This document shows, piece by piece, positions 1 to 8,518 of a DNA stretch of 64,000 nucleotides (the first letter of the stretch is position 1; every line of letters begins with the position of its first letter). The stretch is from Bacteroidales bacterium (GTDB lineage Bacteria; Bacteroidota; Bacteroidia; Bacteroidales; UBA932). The position numbers and the translations under genes are program-made. The stretch is from NCBI GenBank assembly GCA_011620605.1, contig WOYW01000016.1, forward strand, positions 62,001 to 126,000. Reading direction: 5' to 3'. The notes beneath the pieces are model-generated. The model made no database searches. It was not told the origin of the DNA and saw only the letters and a program-made list of their open reading frames with translations.

Positions 1-990
1 CAGCGTAGCCACCAGTACCGTAAGTTTGGGTTGAAGACCGCCTTTTCTGCATTTGATGTTGAAGAATTTTTCGGCTCCTAAATCGGCCCCGAAGCCGGCT
101 TCTGTGACCACATATTGGGCATGTGTCATTGCCATTTTTGTGGCCACCAGGGAATTACAACCGTGCGCTATGTTGGCGAACGGTCCCCCGTGAATAAATG
201 CCGGTGTTCCTTCCAGGGTTTGGACCAGGTTGGGATGTATGGCATCCTTGAGCAAAATGGCAATCGCTCCTGCCACGCCCAGATCGTCTACGTAAAAAGG
301 AGTCCCGTCGTGTTCATAGCCCAAAACGATCCGTCCGATCCTTTTTTTCAGATCGTCCAGATCTTTGGATAGGCAGAGAATGGCCATAATTTCCGAGGCA
401 GGGGTAATGTCAAAGCCTGTTGCCCTTGTGATCCCGTTGGTTTTGGCCCCCACGCCGGTAATAATGCTGCGCAGTGTGCGGTCGTTGACATCCAGGACCC
501 TTTTCCACACGATCTCCCTTAGGCATTTTTCTTTATTCTGGTTCTGGTAAAGAAAGTTTTCAAGCAATGCCGAGATCATGTTGTTGGCTGCCGTTATGGC
601 GTGAAAATCTCCGGTAAAGTGCAGATTGATGTCTTCCATAGGAACCACTTGGGCATATCCACCGCCTGCCGCACCACCTTTCATTCCAAAACATGGACCG
701 AGTGAAGGCTCACGAAGTGCCACAATAGCTTTTTTCCCTATATGGTTCAACCCCATGGAAAGCCCTATGGAAACCGTTGTTTTTCCCACGCCCGCCCGGG
801 TAGGTGTGATGGCGGTGACAAGTATCAGGTTGCTCTCGGCTACTTTTTTATCATCTATTTGATCAACGGGGACTTTGGCCATATAATTTCCGTAAAGGTT
901 CAGGTCTTCACAGGCAATTCCCGCATGAGATGCTACGGCACTTATATTTTGCATTTTATATGCATGTGCAATTTCAAGATCCGTTTTCAT
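1..990 (-). CDS. fhs: Formate--tetrahydrofolate ligase, N-terminal 330 residues (gene runs off the left edge)
   Basis: ATP-dependent ligation of formate to tetrahydrofolate, giving 10-formyl-THF in cytosolic one-carbon metabolism. The reverse strand reads open from ATG 990 to the window edge and starts [12 protein letters not shown]-loop [11 protein letters not shown] lies at residues 62-72 (the family usually has GEGKTT), followed by the typical [19 protein letters not shown] stretch and [15 protein letters not shown] further on. The family is about 555 aa, so roughly 225 C-terminal residues are outside the window. A TAnnTTTG promoter box lies 20 nt upstream of the start. No Shine-Dalgarno is visible, which is normal for Bacteroidota. 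Confidence 0.95.
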   Translation of the reverse strand, partial: MKTDLEIAHAYKMQNISAVASHAGIACEDLNLYGNYMAKVPVDQIDDKKVAESNLILVTAITPTRAGVGKTTVSIGLSMGLNHIGKKAIVALREPSLGPCFGMKGGAAGGGYAQVVPMEDINLHFTGDFHAITAANNMISALLENFLYQNQNKEKCLREIVWKRVLDVNDRTLRSIITGVGAKTNGITRATGFDITPASEIMAILCLSKDLDDLKKRIGRIVLGYEHDGTPFYVDDLGVAGAIAILLKDAIHPNLVQTLEGTPAFIHGGPFANIAHGCNSLVATKMAMTHAQYVVTEAGFGADLGAEKFFNIKCRKGGLQPKLTVLVATL

Positions 991-1010
991 AATAACTTTT
1001 GTTGTTTATC

Positions 1011-1018
1011 CAAAAATA
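1011..1018 (-). promoter_or_regulatory. -7 promoter box of fhs
   Basis: On the minus strand this reads TATTTTTG, matching the Bacteroidetes -7 consensus TAnnTTTG. It leaves a leader of about 15-20 nt before ATG 990. No clear -33 TTTG is seen at the expected distance. Confidence 0.5.
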
Positions 1019-1077
1019 CGAAATCCTACCGTATTTGGAGGTGGAGGGAGTAAAGAGGATAAAATTGGTCAAATAAC

Positions 1078-1743
1078 CTAATCCCTGACACAACGAACAG
1101 ATAGCCCCATTTCCTTTCTTTCTTCGTAACTGCGAAAGTTGCCGCTATAGTTGTACAGGGGCCAGTTCCGGACGCTACCTGTTCCGTCCTCTGTAGAACT
1201 CCACCAGTCGCCGTAGTCACCAATGGCGTTGAATGTACCACGGTTGTATGAACGGTTGCCCCCCGGAAGAGCTGTAAAGCCACTTGAATTCGTTGCGTCT
1301 GTGTTGGGGGTTGTCCAATGAGCAGTTCCAGCTTCTTTCATTTTGCCTCCTGCAACAGAGGCTCCCCCTAAATATTCAGTTAATTGTGTCCACTCTGCAT
1401 CACTGGGCAGGTGCCAGCCATCGGGACAGGCAGTCAATGCTGCCTGCCAGTTGTAGAGCACGCCGTAGGTTTTGTAGTTATCAAAGGCTTTTGCTTTTGC
1501 TACATCTTCATATTCATAGTCATAGCCGTAAACATAGTAATAGGGTTCTGTATCAGAACCTGTTTGCGGATCTACCACACCAGGAAGATACGCCAGATTC
1601 TGGGCCATCCAAGTTTGCTCCCCTATGGTTACAGTATTGTAAACTTTGCCATCACGATGGTCTTTAAATGTGTCAGGAAGGTCTTGCGACCAGCAGGAGT
1701 ATGACAGTGCACCGGCTAGTAAGAAAAGGATAATTTTTTTCAT
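1078..1743 (-). CDS. FISUMP (Fibrobacter succinogenes major paralogous) domain exported protein
   Basis: 221-residue exported protein. Start chosen at ATG 1743 (MKKIILFLLAGALSYSCW), which gives an immediate signal peptide; a longer reading frame from 1836 adds 31 residues with no signal features. The mature part has the repeat-family landmarks: DGKVYNTVTIGEQTWMAQNL near the N-terminus, CPDGWHLPSDAEWTQL in the middle, and WWSSTED with a final GLSVRCVRD. The Cys after SYS is not a convincing lipobox, so plain secretion and lipidation are both possible. FISUMP proteins are surface or secreted proteins of unknown function. It is monocistronic, with no partner gene. Confidence 0.85.
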   Translation of the reverse strand: MKKIILFLLAGALSYSCWSQDLPDTFKDHRDGKVYNTVTIGEQTWMAQNLAYLPGVVDPQTGSDTEPYYYVYGYDYEYEDVAKAKAFDNYKTYGVLYNWQAALTACPDGWHLPSDAEWTQLTEYLGGASVAGGKMKEAGTAHWTTPNTDATNSSGFTALPGGNRSYNRGTFNAIGDYGDWWSSTEDGTGSVRNWPLYNYSGNFRSYEERKEMGLSVRCVRD

Positions 1744-2004
1744 GGCTTGCAAGTTTAATGAGAAATTGTATGTAAAAAGGAACACGTAACTTCTTAGTAA
1801 TTCATTCTTTGGAAGGCAATGAAAGAAAACCGGCAATAAAAAGCCCTCATCTTTGGCTTTATTAGCACCTGACTTAAAACTTTACATAACATCCTAAATA
1901 TAACAATATAAATCGAATCAACAATTATCTCAATTCCAAATCATTTTGAATTCGAGAGTTACTAAGGGGGAGTTGTTATAGTACAGTTTCAGTAACAAAA
2001 GAAG

Positions 2005-2037
2005 AAAGCCTTGTAATTCTTTATGAATCAAGGCTTT
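2005..2037 (-). terminator. Hairpin terminator downstream of tRNA-Leu
   Basis: Inverted repeat AAAGCCTTG (2005-2013) / CAAGGCTTT (2029-2037). The stem is flanked by T-rich sequence when read on either strand (longer on the plus strand). Its position just past tRNA-Leu on the minus strand suggests it ends the tRNA transcript; it may act in both directions. Confidence 0.6.
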
Positions 2038-2046
2038 TTTATTTTG

Positions 2047-2132
2047 TGCTCGGGACGGGAATCGAACCCGTACGGACATTACTGTCCACAGGATTTTAAG
2101 TCCTGCGTGTCTACCTATTCCACCACCCGAGC
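2047..2132 (-). tRNA. tRNA-Leu (anticodon UAA)
   Basis: Acceptor stem GCTCGGG/CCCGAGC (2126-2132 with 2048-2054), discriminator A at 2047. Anticodon loop CTTAAAA between CAGGA and TCCTG gives UAA. A long type II variable arm and a normal T arm (GGTTCGATTCC) are present. CCA is not encoded. Confidence 0.95.
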
Positions 2133-2157
2133 GGCCACAAAGTCAATGAGTATCTTC

Positions 2158-2184
2158 AAAAAAACCTCTCGCCGGGAGAGGTTT
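2158..2184 (-). terminator. Hairpin plus U-run between the two tRNA genes
   Basis: AAACCTCTC (2162-2170), loop GCCGG, GAGAGGTTT (2176-2184). Read on the minus strand, the 9-bp stem begins 2 nt after the tRNA-Gly 3' end and is followed by seven T residues. It looks like an intrinsic terminator for tRNA-Gly although tRNA-Leu follows only about 25 nt downstream. Confidence 0.65.
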
Positions 2185-2186
2185 GG

Positions 2187-2259
2187 AGCGGAAAACGAGA
2201 TTCGAACTCGCGACCCTAACCTTGGCAAGGTTATGCTCTACCAACTGAGCTATTTCCGC
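2187..2259 (-). tRNA. tRNA-Gly (anticodon GCC)
   Basis: Acceptor stem GCGGAAA/TTTCCGC (2253-2259 with 2188-2194), discriminator U. D arm AGCTCAGTTGGTAGAGC, anticodon loop TTGCCAA giving GCC, T arm with GTTCGAATC. 73 nt, no encoded CCA. Confidence 0.95.
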
Positions 2260-2279
2260 ATACTTTCAAAATGGGAATG

Positions 2280-2310
2280 CAAAGTTAGCGTTTTTTTTCT
2301 CTTGGGCAAA
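2280..2310 (-). promoter_or_regulatory. Promoter of the tRNA-Gly/tRNA-Leu unit
   Basis: Minus strand -33 TTTG (complement of 2307-2310), 19-nt spacer, -7 TAACTTTG (complement of 2280-2287), ending 20 nt before the mature tRNA-Gly 5' end. This is the best full match to the Bacteroidetes TTTG-N19-TAnnTTTG promoter in the window. Confidence 0.75.
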
Positions 2311-2322
2311 AAAAACAGCGTT

Positions 2323-3354
2323 TTAGAGCAGCCCTCCTTCAAACTGTTCCAAAAACCTGACATCATTCTCAAAATAGAGGCGTAAGTCCTTAACCTGCCA
2401 TTTGAGCATGGCTATGCGTTCCACGCCCATTCCGAACGCATATCCCGTATATTTTTTGGAGTCAATTCCCGAAGCTTCCAGTACGTTGGGATCCACCATT
2501 CCTGCTCCCATGATCTCCAGCCACCCCGTATTTTTACAAATATTGCAGCCTGTTCCCCCGCAAATATTGCAATTCACGTCAACCTCCGCAGATGGTTCGG
2601 TAAAAGGGAAATAGGAAGGCCGTAGACGAATCTTTGCCGAGGATCCGAACATTTCTCGTACAAAAAGCAAGATCGCCTGCTTGAGATCTGCAAAAGAAAC
2701 GTTTCCGTCTATATACAATCCTTCCACCTGGTGAAAAATGCAATGGGCCCTTGCCGATATGGCTTCATTTCGGAACACCCTGCCCGGGCATACCACCCGG
2801 ATGGGGGGCTTTTGTTTTTCCATGGTCCTTACCTGTACCGAACTGGTATGCGTCCGTAACAATACCGGATTATCACTGCCGTTATTGATAAAAAAGGTAT
2901 CCTGCATATCCCTGGCAGGGTGATCGGCCGGAAAGTTCAGGGCACTGAAAACATGCCAGTCGTCTTCAATCTCGGGACCTTCCTGAACGGTAAATCCCAT
3001 TTTTCGGAAAATATCCAGGATCTCACGCCGCACAATGGAAATGGGATGCCGTGATCCGGTATTGAGAATATCGGCCGGCTTGGTCAGATCCTCCGTTGTC
3101 TGCTTCTTGCTGCCTCTAAAGGCAAGCCGTTCCTTTTGAGCGTTAATCGTTTCCAGGGCTTTGTTTTTTATCAGGTTTAACTGTTTCCCAAACTCCCTTT
3201 TTTCCGCCGGATCAATGCTCTTGAATTCTTCAAACAATGCCGTAAGTATTCCTTTTTTACCTAAAATGCGAATACGGAATTCCTCCACTTCAGCCGGAGT
3301 TGCCGGATGAAAGGTGTCCAGTTCCTGCATCAGACTGTTTATCCTGTCCCTCAT
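2323..3354 (-). CDS. pheS: Phenylalanine--tRNA ligase alpha subunit
   Basis: 343 aa, the usual PheS length. Catalytic subunit of the cytosolic alpha2beta2 enzyme that charges tRNA-Phe. An N-terminal coiled-coil region (about residues 1-85) is followed by the class II core: HPISIVRREILDIFRKMGF (motif 1 region), LLRTHTSSVQVRTM, GRVFRNEAISARAHCIFHQVEG (motif 2) and GYAFGMGVERIAML (motif 3). A four-cysteine insert CNICGGTGCNICK, which looks able to bind zinc, lies before the C-terminal GMVDPNVLE segment. It is the last gene of the yraN-manC-arcA-M55-pheS operon, 16 nt after its neighbour. The beta subunit gene is not in the window. Confidence 0.97.
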   Translation of the reverse strand: MRDRINSLMQELDTFHPATPAEVEEFRIRILGKKGILTALFEEFKSIDPAEKREFGKQLNLIKNKALETINAQKERLAFRGSKKQTTEDLTKPADILNTGSRHPISIVRREILDIFRKMGFTVQEGPEIEDDWHVFSALNFPADHPARDMQDTFFINNGSDNPVLLRTHTSSVQVRTMEKQKPPIRVVCPGRVFRNEAISARAHCIFHQVEGLYIDGNVSFADLKQAILLFVREMFGSSAKIRLRPSYFPFTEPSAEVDVNCNICGGTGCNICKNTGWLEIMGAGMVDPNVLEASGIDSKKYTGYAFGMGVERIAMLKWQVKDLRLYFENDVRFLEQFEGGLL

Positions 3355-3370
3355 CTTCTTCTTAATAGTA

Positions 3371-4135
3371 TTACGTTAATGTCCAGAAAAGATGCAATGC
3401 CTCCTCAAGAGAGTCGGTATGCAACGTTTTTTCAATATTGGGGGCATCATAAGTTCTCTTAATGGAGCAATACATGGTATAAGGTCCATCCATGCTGTAA
3501 ACGCAGCGATGCCCCTTTGTCAGTGCTTCTTTTACATCCGCCCTTATACGTTCACAGGCAACTTCGGGATGAAGGCAAACGGCAGAACAACGGGAAAGTC
3601 CTTTCTTTACAGCCGTGGTTACTATGTTCCCGAACAGCTCTTTCGCCTGACGGCATGCAGCTTCATCCCCTGAAAGATAAACCACCGGCACATCGTACAT
3701 TCCGGCCACCAGGGCGTTGTATCCCATTTCTGGTAATGATATCCCGTTAAGGGAAAATTCGTCCACAGCGCGTGCCATTGTATGACACATTACTCCGTCG
3801 GTAGTTCCGGCTTTTGCATGATAACCCAGGAATAATACGGCATCGTATCCCTTTTCTATGGTAAGGATCATAGCCCGGAAATCCTCTGAACACCGGCCTT
3901 TAATATGAAAAGCTCTTTTGTCCAATAATTCGGGGATCAGCGCTTTGTTCCCGCCGTGACCGTCACGGACATATACTTCCATAGCACCGGCATCAAAAGC
4001 TCCGGCTACGGCAGCATTCATTTCTTTTGTATACTGAACACGGTTCCTTTCGTAATCCGGATGGCCTGGAGTAATAGAATCCCAGTCACACGCTGTGGCA
4101 ATGCCTTCAATGTCTCCTCCAATAAGAATTTTCAT
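3371..4135 (-). CDS. M55 family metallopeptidase (DppA-like D-aminopeptidase)
   Basis: 254 aa. The zinc-binding pattern of Bacillus DppA is kept: D8 and E10 in GGDIEGIA, H60 in RDGHGG, H106 in GYHAKAG, E136 in LPEMGYNA, and the candidate catalytic H118 in MCHTMA. The family hydrolyses D-Ala-containing dipeptides, i.e. peptidoglycan turnover products; the exact substrate here is unknown. There is no signal peptide, so it is cytosolic. No Dpp transporter genes lie nearby. The gene is 9 nt after arcA and 16 nt before pheS, so it is co-transcribed with them. Confidence 0.85.
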   Translation of the reverse strand: MKILIGGDIEGIATACDWDSITPGHPDYERNRVQYTKEMNAAVAGAFDAGAMEVYVRDGHGGNKALIPELLDKRAFHIKGRCSEDFRAMILTIEKGYDAVLFLGYHAKAGTTDGVMCHTMARAVDEFSLNGISLPEMGYNALVAGMYDVPVVYLSGDEAACRQAKELFGNIVTTAVKKGLSRCSAVCLHPEVACERIRADVKEALTKGHRCVYSMDGPYTMYCSIKRTYDAPNIEKTLHTDSLEEALHLFWTLT

Positions 4136-4144
4136 TATATTATT

Positions 4145-5416
4145 TTAAACCCATTTAACCGCTTTACGTCTCAGGGGCAGTGTCATGCAGCGCGCGCCGC
4201 CTCCGCCGCGGGCAAGTTCGGCTCCCACTATGGTAACCACACATTTCCTGAGCTTGTTAATATTTACCTTCCCCGACGTAACATCTTCCGAAGTAACGAT
4301 CTCAAACCCGTGTTTGGACATTTCGTTAAGGGTATGTTCATTGCGGGCGTAGGATATGACTTTGCCGGGCGCAAATGCAAAGAAATTCGCCCCGGAATGC
4401 CACTGTTCCCGTTCCTGGTCCCATTCATCATTCCCGCCACATGATATGGCTTCCAGATCCAGCCCAAGCCTTCGCAGGGATGTCAAAAGATTTGGGACCC
4501 TTCTGATCTTTTCTACTTTTCCGTTGTCCAAGGTGATCTGAACGGTGCTGTAACGGACATCTCCCATGATCAGGGGTTCAAAAACCATACATTTGTCCAT
4601 ATCCAGCATGGTAAAGACCATGTCCAGGTGAATAAAACTTTCCGGTGAAGACGGGAGTTGTTGTACAAAAATATAACTCTTGCCCTGTAGGGCCGTTTTA
4701 GCCAGACGGTTCAACAACAGGTCAATTCCCTGCGATGTAGTCCGCATTCCGTTGCCTATGACAAGTATGTCATCCCTTACCACCAATATATCACCGCCTT
4801 CCATTAAAACGGATCTGTCGTGGGGAAGTTGTTCATATGTATTGATGACAAGGGCGTTAAAATACGGATTGTACGCATATATCGCCTCCATGATCAGGGA
4901 TTCCCTGACACGCACCTTATTTGCCATCCGGCAAATAACGGCGTTATTACCCACTACGGCTGAAGCGTCGCGGGTAAAATAAAAATTATAGAGAGGTAAC
5001 AGCGCGTAATATTCATCATTTAAGAAAGATGTCAGACTATCGATCCGGGCGGGCAAACCTTCTATCAGTTTATTGGCCAGAGTCCTGGATGACATTTCCA
5101 TCAATTCGTCAAAATAATCGTTGACGTTTTCTGTAAGGCATATTTTTCCCACCAGGGAATTTCGTTGCGCCGGATTGTCCAACACCTTGATCAACAGATC
5201 TTTCAACTGATAAACCCTGGTGATCTTTTCTAAAAGCGCCGACAACTGTTCATATTCCTGCTGAGCCACTGACAGATTTAAAATGTCGCTGTACAGTGCC
5301 CGTTCAACGGACTTGGGTGTCATGTTTTCCACTTCCGGTCCTGGCGTATGAAGCATCACGGCTTCCAATTCCCCAATTTCGGAATTGATCTCTATGTTAA
5401 ATTTCTGATCGTTCAT
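4145..5416 (-). CDS. arcA: Arginine deiminase-family amidinohydrolase
   Basis: 423 aa, typical for arginine deiminase (arginine to citrulline plus ammonia). Guanidino-modifying fold motifs occur in order: FTRDASAV, EGGD, HLDMVFTMLD, SCGG, QWHSGANFFAFAPG, and the C-terminal GGGGARCMTLPL that holds the catalytic Cys. The N-terminal 100-residue helical insertion of true ADI is present. No ornithine transcarbamylase or carbamate kinase gene is adjacent, so it is not in a standard ADI operon; a related amidinohydrolase activity is possible. The start overlaps the manC stop by ATGA, indicating translational coupling. Confidence 0.8.
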   Translation of the reverse strand: MNDQKFNIEINSEIGELEAVMLHTPGPEVENMTPKSVERALYSDILNLSVAQQEYEQLSALLEKITRVYQLKDLLIKVLDNPAQRNSLVGKICLTENVNDYFDELMEMSSRTLANKLIEGLPARIDSLTSFLNDEYYALLPLYNFYFTRDASAVVGNNAVICRMANKVRVRESLIMEAIYAYNPYFNALVINTYEQLPHDRSVLMEGGDILVVRDDILVIGNGMRTTSQGIDLLLNRLAKTALQGKSYIFVQQLPSSPESFIHLDMVFTMLDMDKCMVFEPLIMGDVRYSTVQITLDNGKVEKIRRVPNLLTSLRRLGLDLEAISCGGNDEWDQEREQWHSGANFFAFAPGKVISYARNEHTLNEMSKHGFEIVTSEDVTSGKVNINKLRKCVVTIVGAELARGGGGARCMTLPLRRKAVKWV

Positions 5417-6504
5417 ACAAATTCCTCATATTCGTGTGCAATATCATTGAATAACTGACGAAATTGCGTGTCTTCCCTGGGACATACCAACAGGGCATCT
5501 GGCGTATCAACAACAATGTAGTTATCCAATCCTTTTACTACAACAAGCTTCCCGTTATCCCGGGAATAGATCATACTGTTTTTCACATTTTCCAAAAGTA
5601 CTTTACCGGCAGCAACTGCATTTTCACGGGAATCTTTGCCGTAATGCATATACAGGCTTTCCCAGCTTCCCAGGTCGGACCAGCCGAATGTTGCCGAAAA
5701 CACATACGTATTGGTTGCTTTTTCCATAATGCCGTAGTCTATGGACACATTTCGTATCTCTTCATATATTTTGTGGATGAATTTGGCTTCATGCGAAGTA
5801 TTGTATAAACTGAGCCCGTTTCTGAAAGGCATGCTGACTTCCGGAAGCCAGTGTTCCAACTGACGCACGATGGATTCCAGGCTCCATACAAATATCCCCG
5901 AATTCCAGTAAAATTCCCCACTTTGTACCAGAACGCGGGCCAGTTCATCATCCGGTTTCTCGGTAAAAGTCTTAACCGGGTAAGCTACATGATCGTCCAC
6001 AATAAGCGATTCATTCTTGGCAGCCTGAATGTATCCGTATCCGGTTTCCGGACGGGTGGGCTTTATTCCCAGGGTGATCAAGACATCCTTTTCCCGGGCA
6101 AGCAGTAATGCAGAGCGGATGGTCGCCAGAAAATCATCGTCACCCAGTATCAAATGATCCGAAGGCGCAACTACAATGGTTGCACGGGGATCGGTTTTCA
6201 TCAATTTGTACGTTGCGTAGGCAATACACGGTGCCGTATTGCGTCTGTATGGCTCAGATAAAATGTTATTTAAGGGGATCATTGGCAATTGCTCGTGAAC
6301 CAGTGTAGTATACTGTTCAGAGGTAACCACCATAATATGATCATCTGGAATAATCTGTTTGAATCGCTCATAGGTCAATTGTAAGAAACTTTTTCCCAGA
6401 CCCAGTATATCCAGGAACTGCTTTGGCATGGCATTCCTGCTTAACGGCCAAAAACGTGATCCTATGCCGCCTGCCATAATAATGCAATACTGATTATTTT
6501 TCAT
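5413..6504 (-). CDS. manC: Mannose-1-phosphate guanylyltransferase
   Basis: 363 aa nucleotidyltransferase forming GDP-mannose from mannose-1-P and GTP for cell-surface glycans. N-terminal signature MAGGIGSRFWPLSR and substrate-loop residues NAMPKQFLDI; APSDHLI and PETGYGYI are typical of the GMP family, as are the FTEKP and YWNSGIFVW segments. It lacks the C-terminal phosphomannose isomerase domain of bifunctional AlgA/ManC, so it is monofunctional. It overlaps yraN upstream and arcA downstream by four bases each. Confidence 0.93.
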   Translation of the reverse strand: MKNNQYCIIMAGGIGSRFWPLSRNAMPKQFLDILGLGKSFLQLTYERFKQIIPDDHIMVVTSEQYTTLVHEQLPMIPLNNILSEPYRRNTAPCIAYATYKLMKTDPRATIVVAPSDHLILGDDDFLATIRSALLLAREKDVLITLGIKPTRPETGYGYIQAAKNESLIVDDHVAYPVKTFTEKPDDELARVLVQSGEFYWNSGIFVWSLESIVRQLEHWLPEVSMPFRNGLSLYNTSHEAKFIHKIYEEIRNVSIDYGIMEKATNTYVFSATFGWSDLGSWESLYMHYGKDSRENAVAAGKVLLENVKNSMIYSRDNGKLVVVKGLDNYIVVDTPDALLVCPREDTQFRQLFNDIAHEYEEFV

Positions 6505-6890
6505 AAAAGAAGTGTAAAGGCGTTTGGAATATATTCCAGTGTATAATCCGGATCTTCAACACCACCGGGTCCAAAAACAATTGAAATGACATCAAACTGT
6601 GCTTCTGCCTGAATACGATAACGTGCCATATATGCACGGGCGGCAGCTATTACCAGCCGTTGTTTTGACCATCCTACCGTTTGGGCGGGTGATACCCTGT
6701 CTGCACTTGAGAGTGAGCGCACTTCCACAAAATGGATCATATCATTTCTTTCGGCTATAATATCCAACTCCTTATGATCGGTTCTCCAATTTGTGTGAAA
6801 GACCCTGAATCCTTCTTTTTTCAAAAATTCAACGGCCAGGGCTTCTCCTTTTCTGCCTGTAGACAGCGTATCTCTTTTTCTTCCCTTCAT
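6501..6890 (-). CDS. yraN: YraN/UPF0102 family endonuclease-like protein
   Basis: 129 aa with the family pattern GRKGEALAVEFLKKEGF, NWRTDHKELDIIAE and MIHFVEVRSL, which resembles a restriction-endonuclease-like core (E, D, E-x-K-like; the last position is R here). The biological role of the family is unclear. A longer frame starts at 6938, but the ATG at 6890 is preferred: a -7 box (TACATTTG) lies between the two candidates and the family normally starts about ten residues before GRKGE. First gene of a five-gene operon ending with pheS. Confidence 0.85.
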   Translation of the reverse strand: MKGRKRDTLSTGRKGEALAVEFLKKEGFRVFHTNWRTDHKELDIIAERNDMIHFVEVRSLSSADRVSPAQTVGWSKQRLVIAAARAYMARYRIQAEAQFDVISIVFGPGGVEDPDYTLEYIPNAFTLLL

Positions 6891-6907
6891 GTCATTTCTC
6901 CGTTTCG

Positions 6908-6915
6908 CAAATGTA
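6908..6915 (-). promoter_or_regulatory. -7 promoter box of the yraN-pheS operon
   Basis: Minus strand TACATTTG (TAnnTTTG), just outside the end of the upstream nucleotidase gene and 17 nt before ATG 6890. It supports independent transcription of yraN-manC-arcA-M55-pheS. Confidence 0.45.
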
Positions 6916-6922
6916 GACAATT

Positions 6923-8518
6923 TCAAAGATATCTCCAATGATCCAGAGGCCGTGGCATTACAGGGCTCCTGGCCGCCAGGTATTCCCTGAAGATAGTACG
7001 TATATCTTTTTCACTGACCCATAGAGTCCTTTCGGGAAGCTCTTCTGCAGTGAGTCCAACCCCTGAAGTCATGTGACCTCCTCCGCCTCTTGCCCGGTAA
7101 GTACTCATCACAACATGATATTCTTCTGCTAGAGAGAAAGAAGAACCATCCGCCATGGAAAGGACTTCGATTCTGGATCCGGCTGGTTTGTTTTTATGAA
7201 CTCGGTACAGGATTCCGGCAGCAGAATCAAAATTGTAGGCGGGTCCCCGTGGATTGTCTATACGTAACGCATAGGCATATTCCAGAAACCGGATAATTTC
7301 GCTGCCATCCATACGCACTACGCTTATTGTATTCTCGTATGGCAAGGCCCTAATAAAATCATTCATTTGCAATGGGCCGGCCTTTAGCATCAGATTTCGC
7401 GCCGCAGGGGAAACAAAAGAAACGGAAGCCCCAACATCAGATGCCGTACCGGAATTTACACAGGTCAGTTGCACCCGGTGGATCTCATCTATCCATGCAC
7501 TTGGCCCGTACATGGCTTCACGGCTGAAAACAGGCGCTTCCAGAAAACAAAAATACTGTGAATTGTAGTCTTGTTCCCTGGAGAAAAAAATCTCCATCTT
7601 CTTATCATAAGCATAATACGGGGGCAATTCCCGGGAAGCAAGAAGCTCAGTGGATACACTTATACGTGGTTTCTCATGCGGTCCGGGTTTTATGCGGATC
7701 TCTGCACGCCCAATGTGACTGGCCCGGGATCCTGCTTCTATCATATGTACAGTATCTCCCCTGACATTGATCAGGTAGTCGGTGGCGGCATCATGTACAT
7801 GGCCGCAGCAGATCAGATGAAATCCGGGGACGTTCCGGGCTATCCAGGCTCCAATGCTGGGTGCACTCTGGGAAGTGTCCCGGGTATAAGGATCCCCCCA
7901 TCCGGTATGGAACAGCCCTATAAGAATATCAGGATTTTCTTCCTCATAGATCTTTTTGGTCCAGTATATGGCAGCTCTTTCAGGATGGTCAATTAAAATA
8001 CCTCCCCTTAAATGTTTCGGAATCCATTCCGTGGCAAACGGCGTCAGGATACCCATAACAGCAATTTTCCATCCTTTTCTATTGTAAACGGCGTAGGGTT
8101 TAAAATAAGGTTCTCCAGTCCTTTCTTCTATGGCATTGGCACAAATGACATCTGCCCGGATTTCGGAATATACTTTGTCAAAAACCTTTCTTCCCGCCTC
8201 AATATCATGATTTCCAGGGGTTAACGCATCATAAGACAACCAGTTGAATAATTCTGAATAAATATGCGTATGTAGAGTATCTACGTAATTGGCAAAGAAG
8301 ACCTCGGGAGTTCCCTGGAAATTATCTCCGCCATCAAGAAGAAAAAGATCTTTACCGTATTTTTCCTTTTGTGTTTTAATATAACCTGCTATTCCGGACA
8401 TGTCCCGGCCCAAAACACCGTGAAGGTCCGTTGTCTGCAGTACCACGAAAGTCTCTGCCTCCTTTTGATTACAGGAGAGGACTAAAAAAGAAAGTATGAA
8501 TAATAAGCCGTATCTCAT
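6923..8518 (-). CDS. 5'-nucleotidase/2',3'-cyclic phosphodiesterase-like lipoprotein (copy 2)
   Basis: 531 aa. Start set at ATG 8518, which overlaps the TGA of the preceding paralog as ATGA; a frame-extended start at 8530 would overlap by 16 bases. Lipoprotein signal with lipobox LVLSC. Metallophosphoesterase motifs follow: TTDLHG, DGGDNFQG, PGNHD, GLFHTGWGD and CCGHVHD; the C-terminal half is a 5'-nucleotidase C-like domain ending near RARGGGGHMTSG. These UshA/CpdB-type enzymes release phosphate or nucleosides from nucleotides outside the cytoplasm. It is co-transcribed with its paralog and lies downstream of the endonuclease/TonB-receptor cluster, suggesting a final step in nucleic-acid use. 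Confidence 0.88.
   Translation of the reverse strand: MRYGLLFILSFLVLSCNQKEAETFVVLQTTDLHGVLGRDMSGIAGYIKTQKEKYGKDLFLLDGGDNFQGTPEVFFANYVDTLHTHIYSELFNWLSYDALTPGNHDIEAGRKVFDKVYSEIRADVICANAIEERTGEPYFKPYAVYNRKGWKIAVMGILTPFATEWIPKHLRGGILIDHPERAAIYWTKKIYEEENPDILIGLFHTGWGDPYTRDTSQSAPSIGAWIARNVPGFHLICCGHVHDAATDYLINVRGDTVHMIEAGSRASHIGRAEIRIKPGPHEKPRISVSTELLASRELPPYYAYDKKMEIFFSREQDYNSQYFCFLEAPVFSREAMYGPSAWIDEIHRVQLTCVNSGTASDVGASVSFVSPAARNLMLKAGPLQMNDFIRALPYENTISVVRMDGSEIIRFLEYAYALRIDNPRGPAYNFDSAAGILYRVHKNKPAGSRIEVLSMADGSSFSLAEEYHVVMSTYRARGGGGHMTSGVGLTAEELPERTLWVSEKDIRTIFREYLAARSPVMPRPLDHWRYL

Noticed and set aside
4145-5416. Complete arginine deiminase pathway operon
   Set aside because: Neighbours are manC and an M55 peptidase; no ornithine transcarbamylase, carbamate kinase or antiporter is present.
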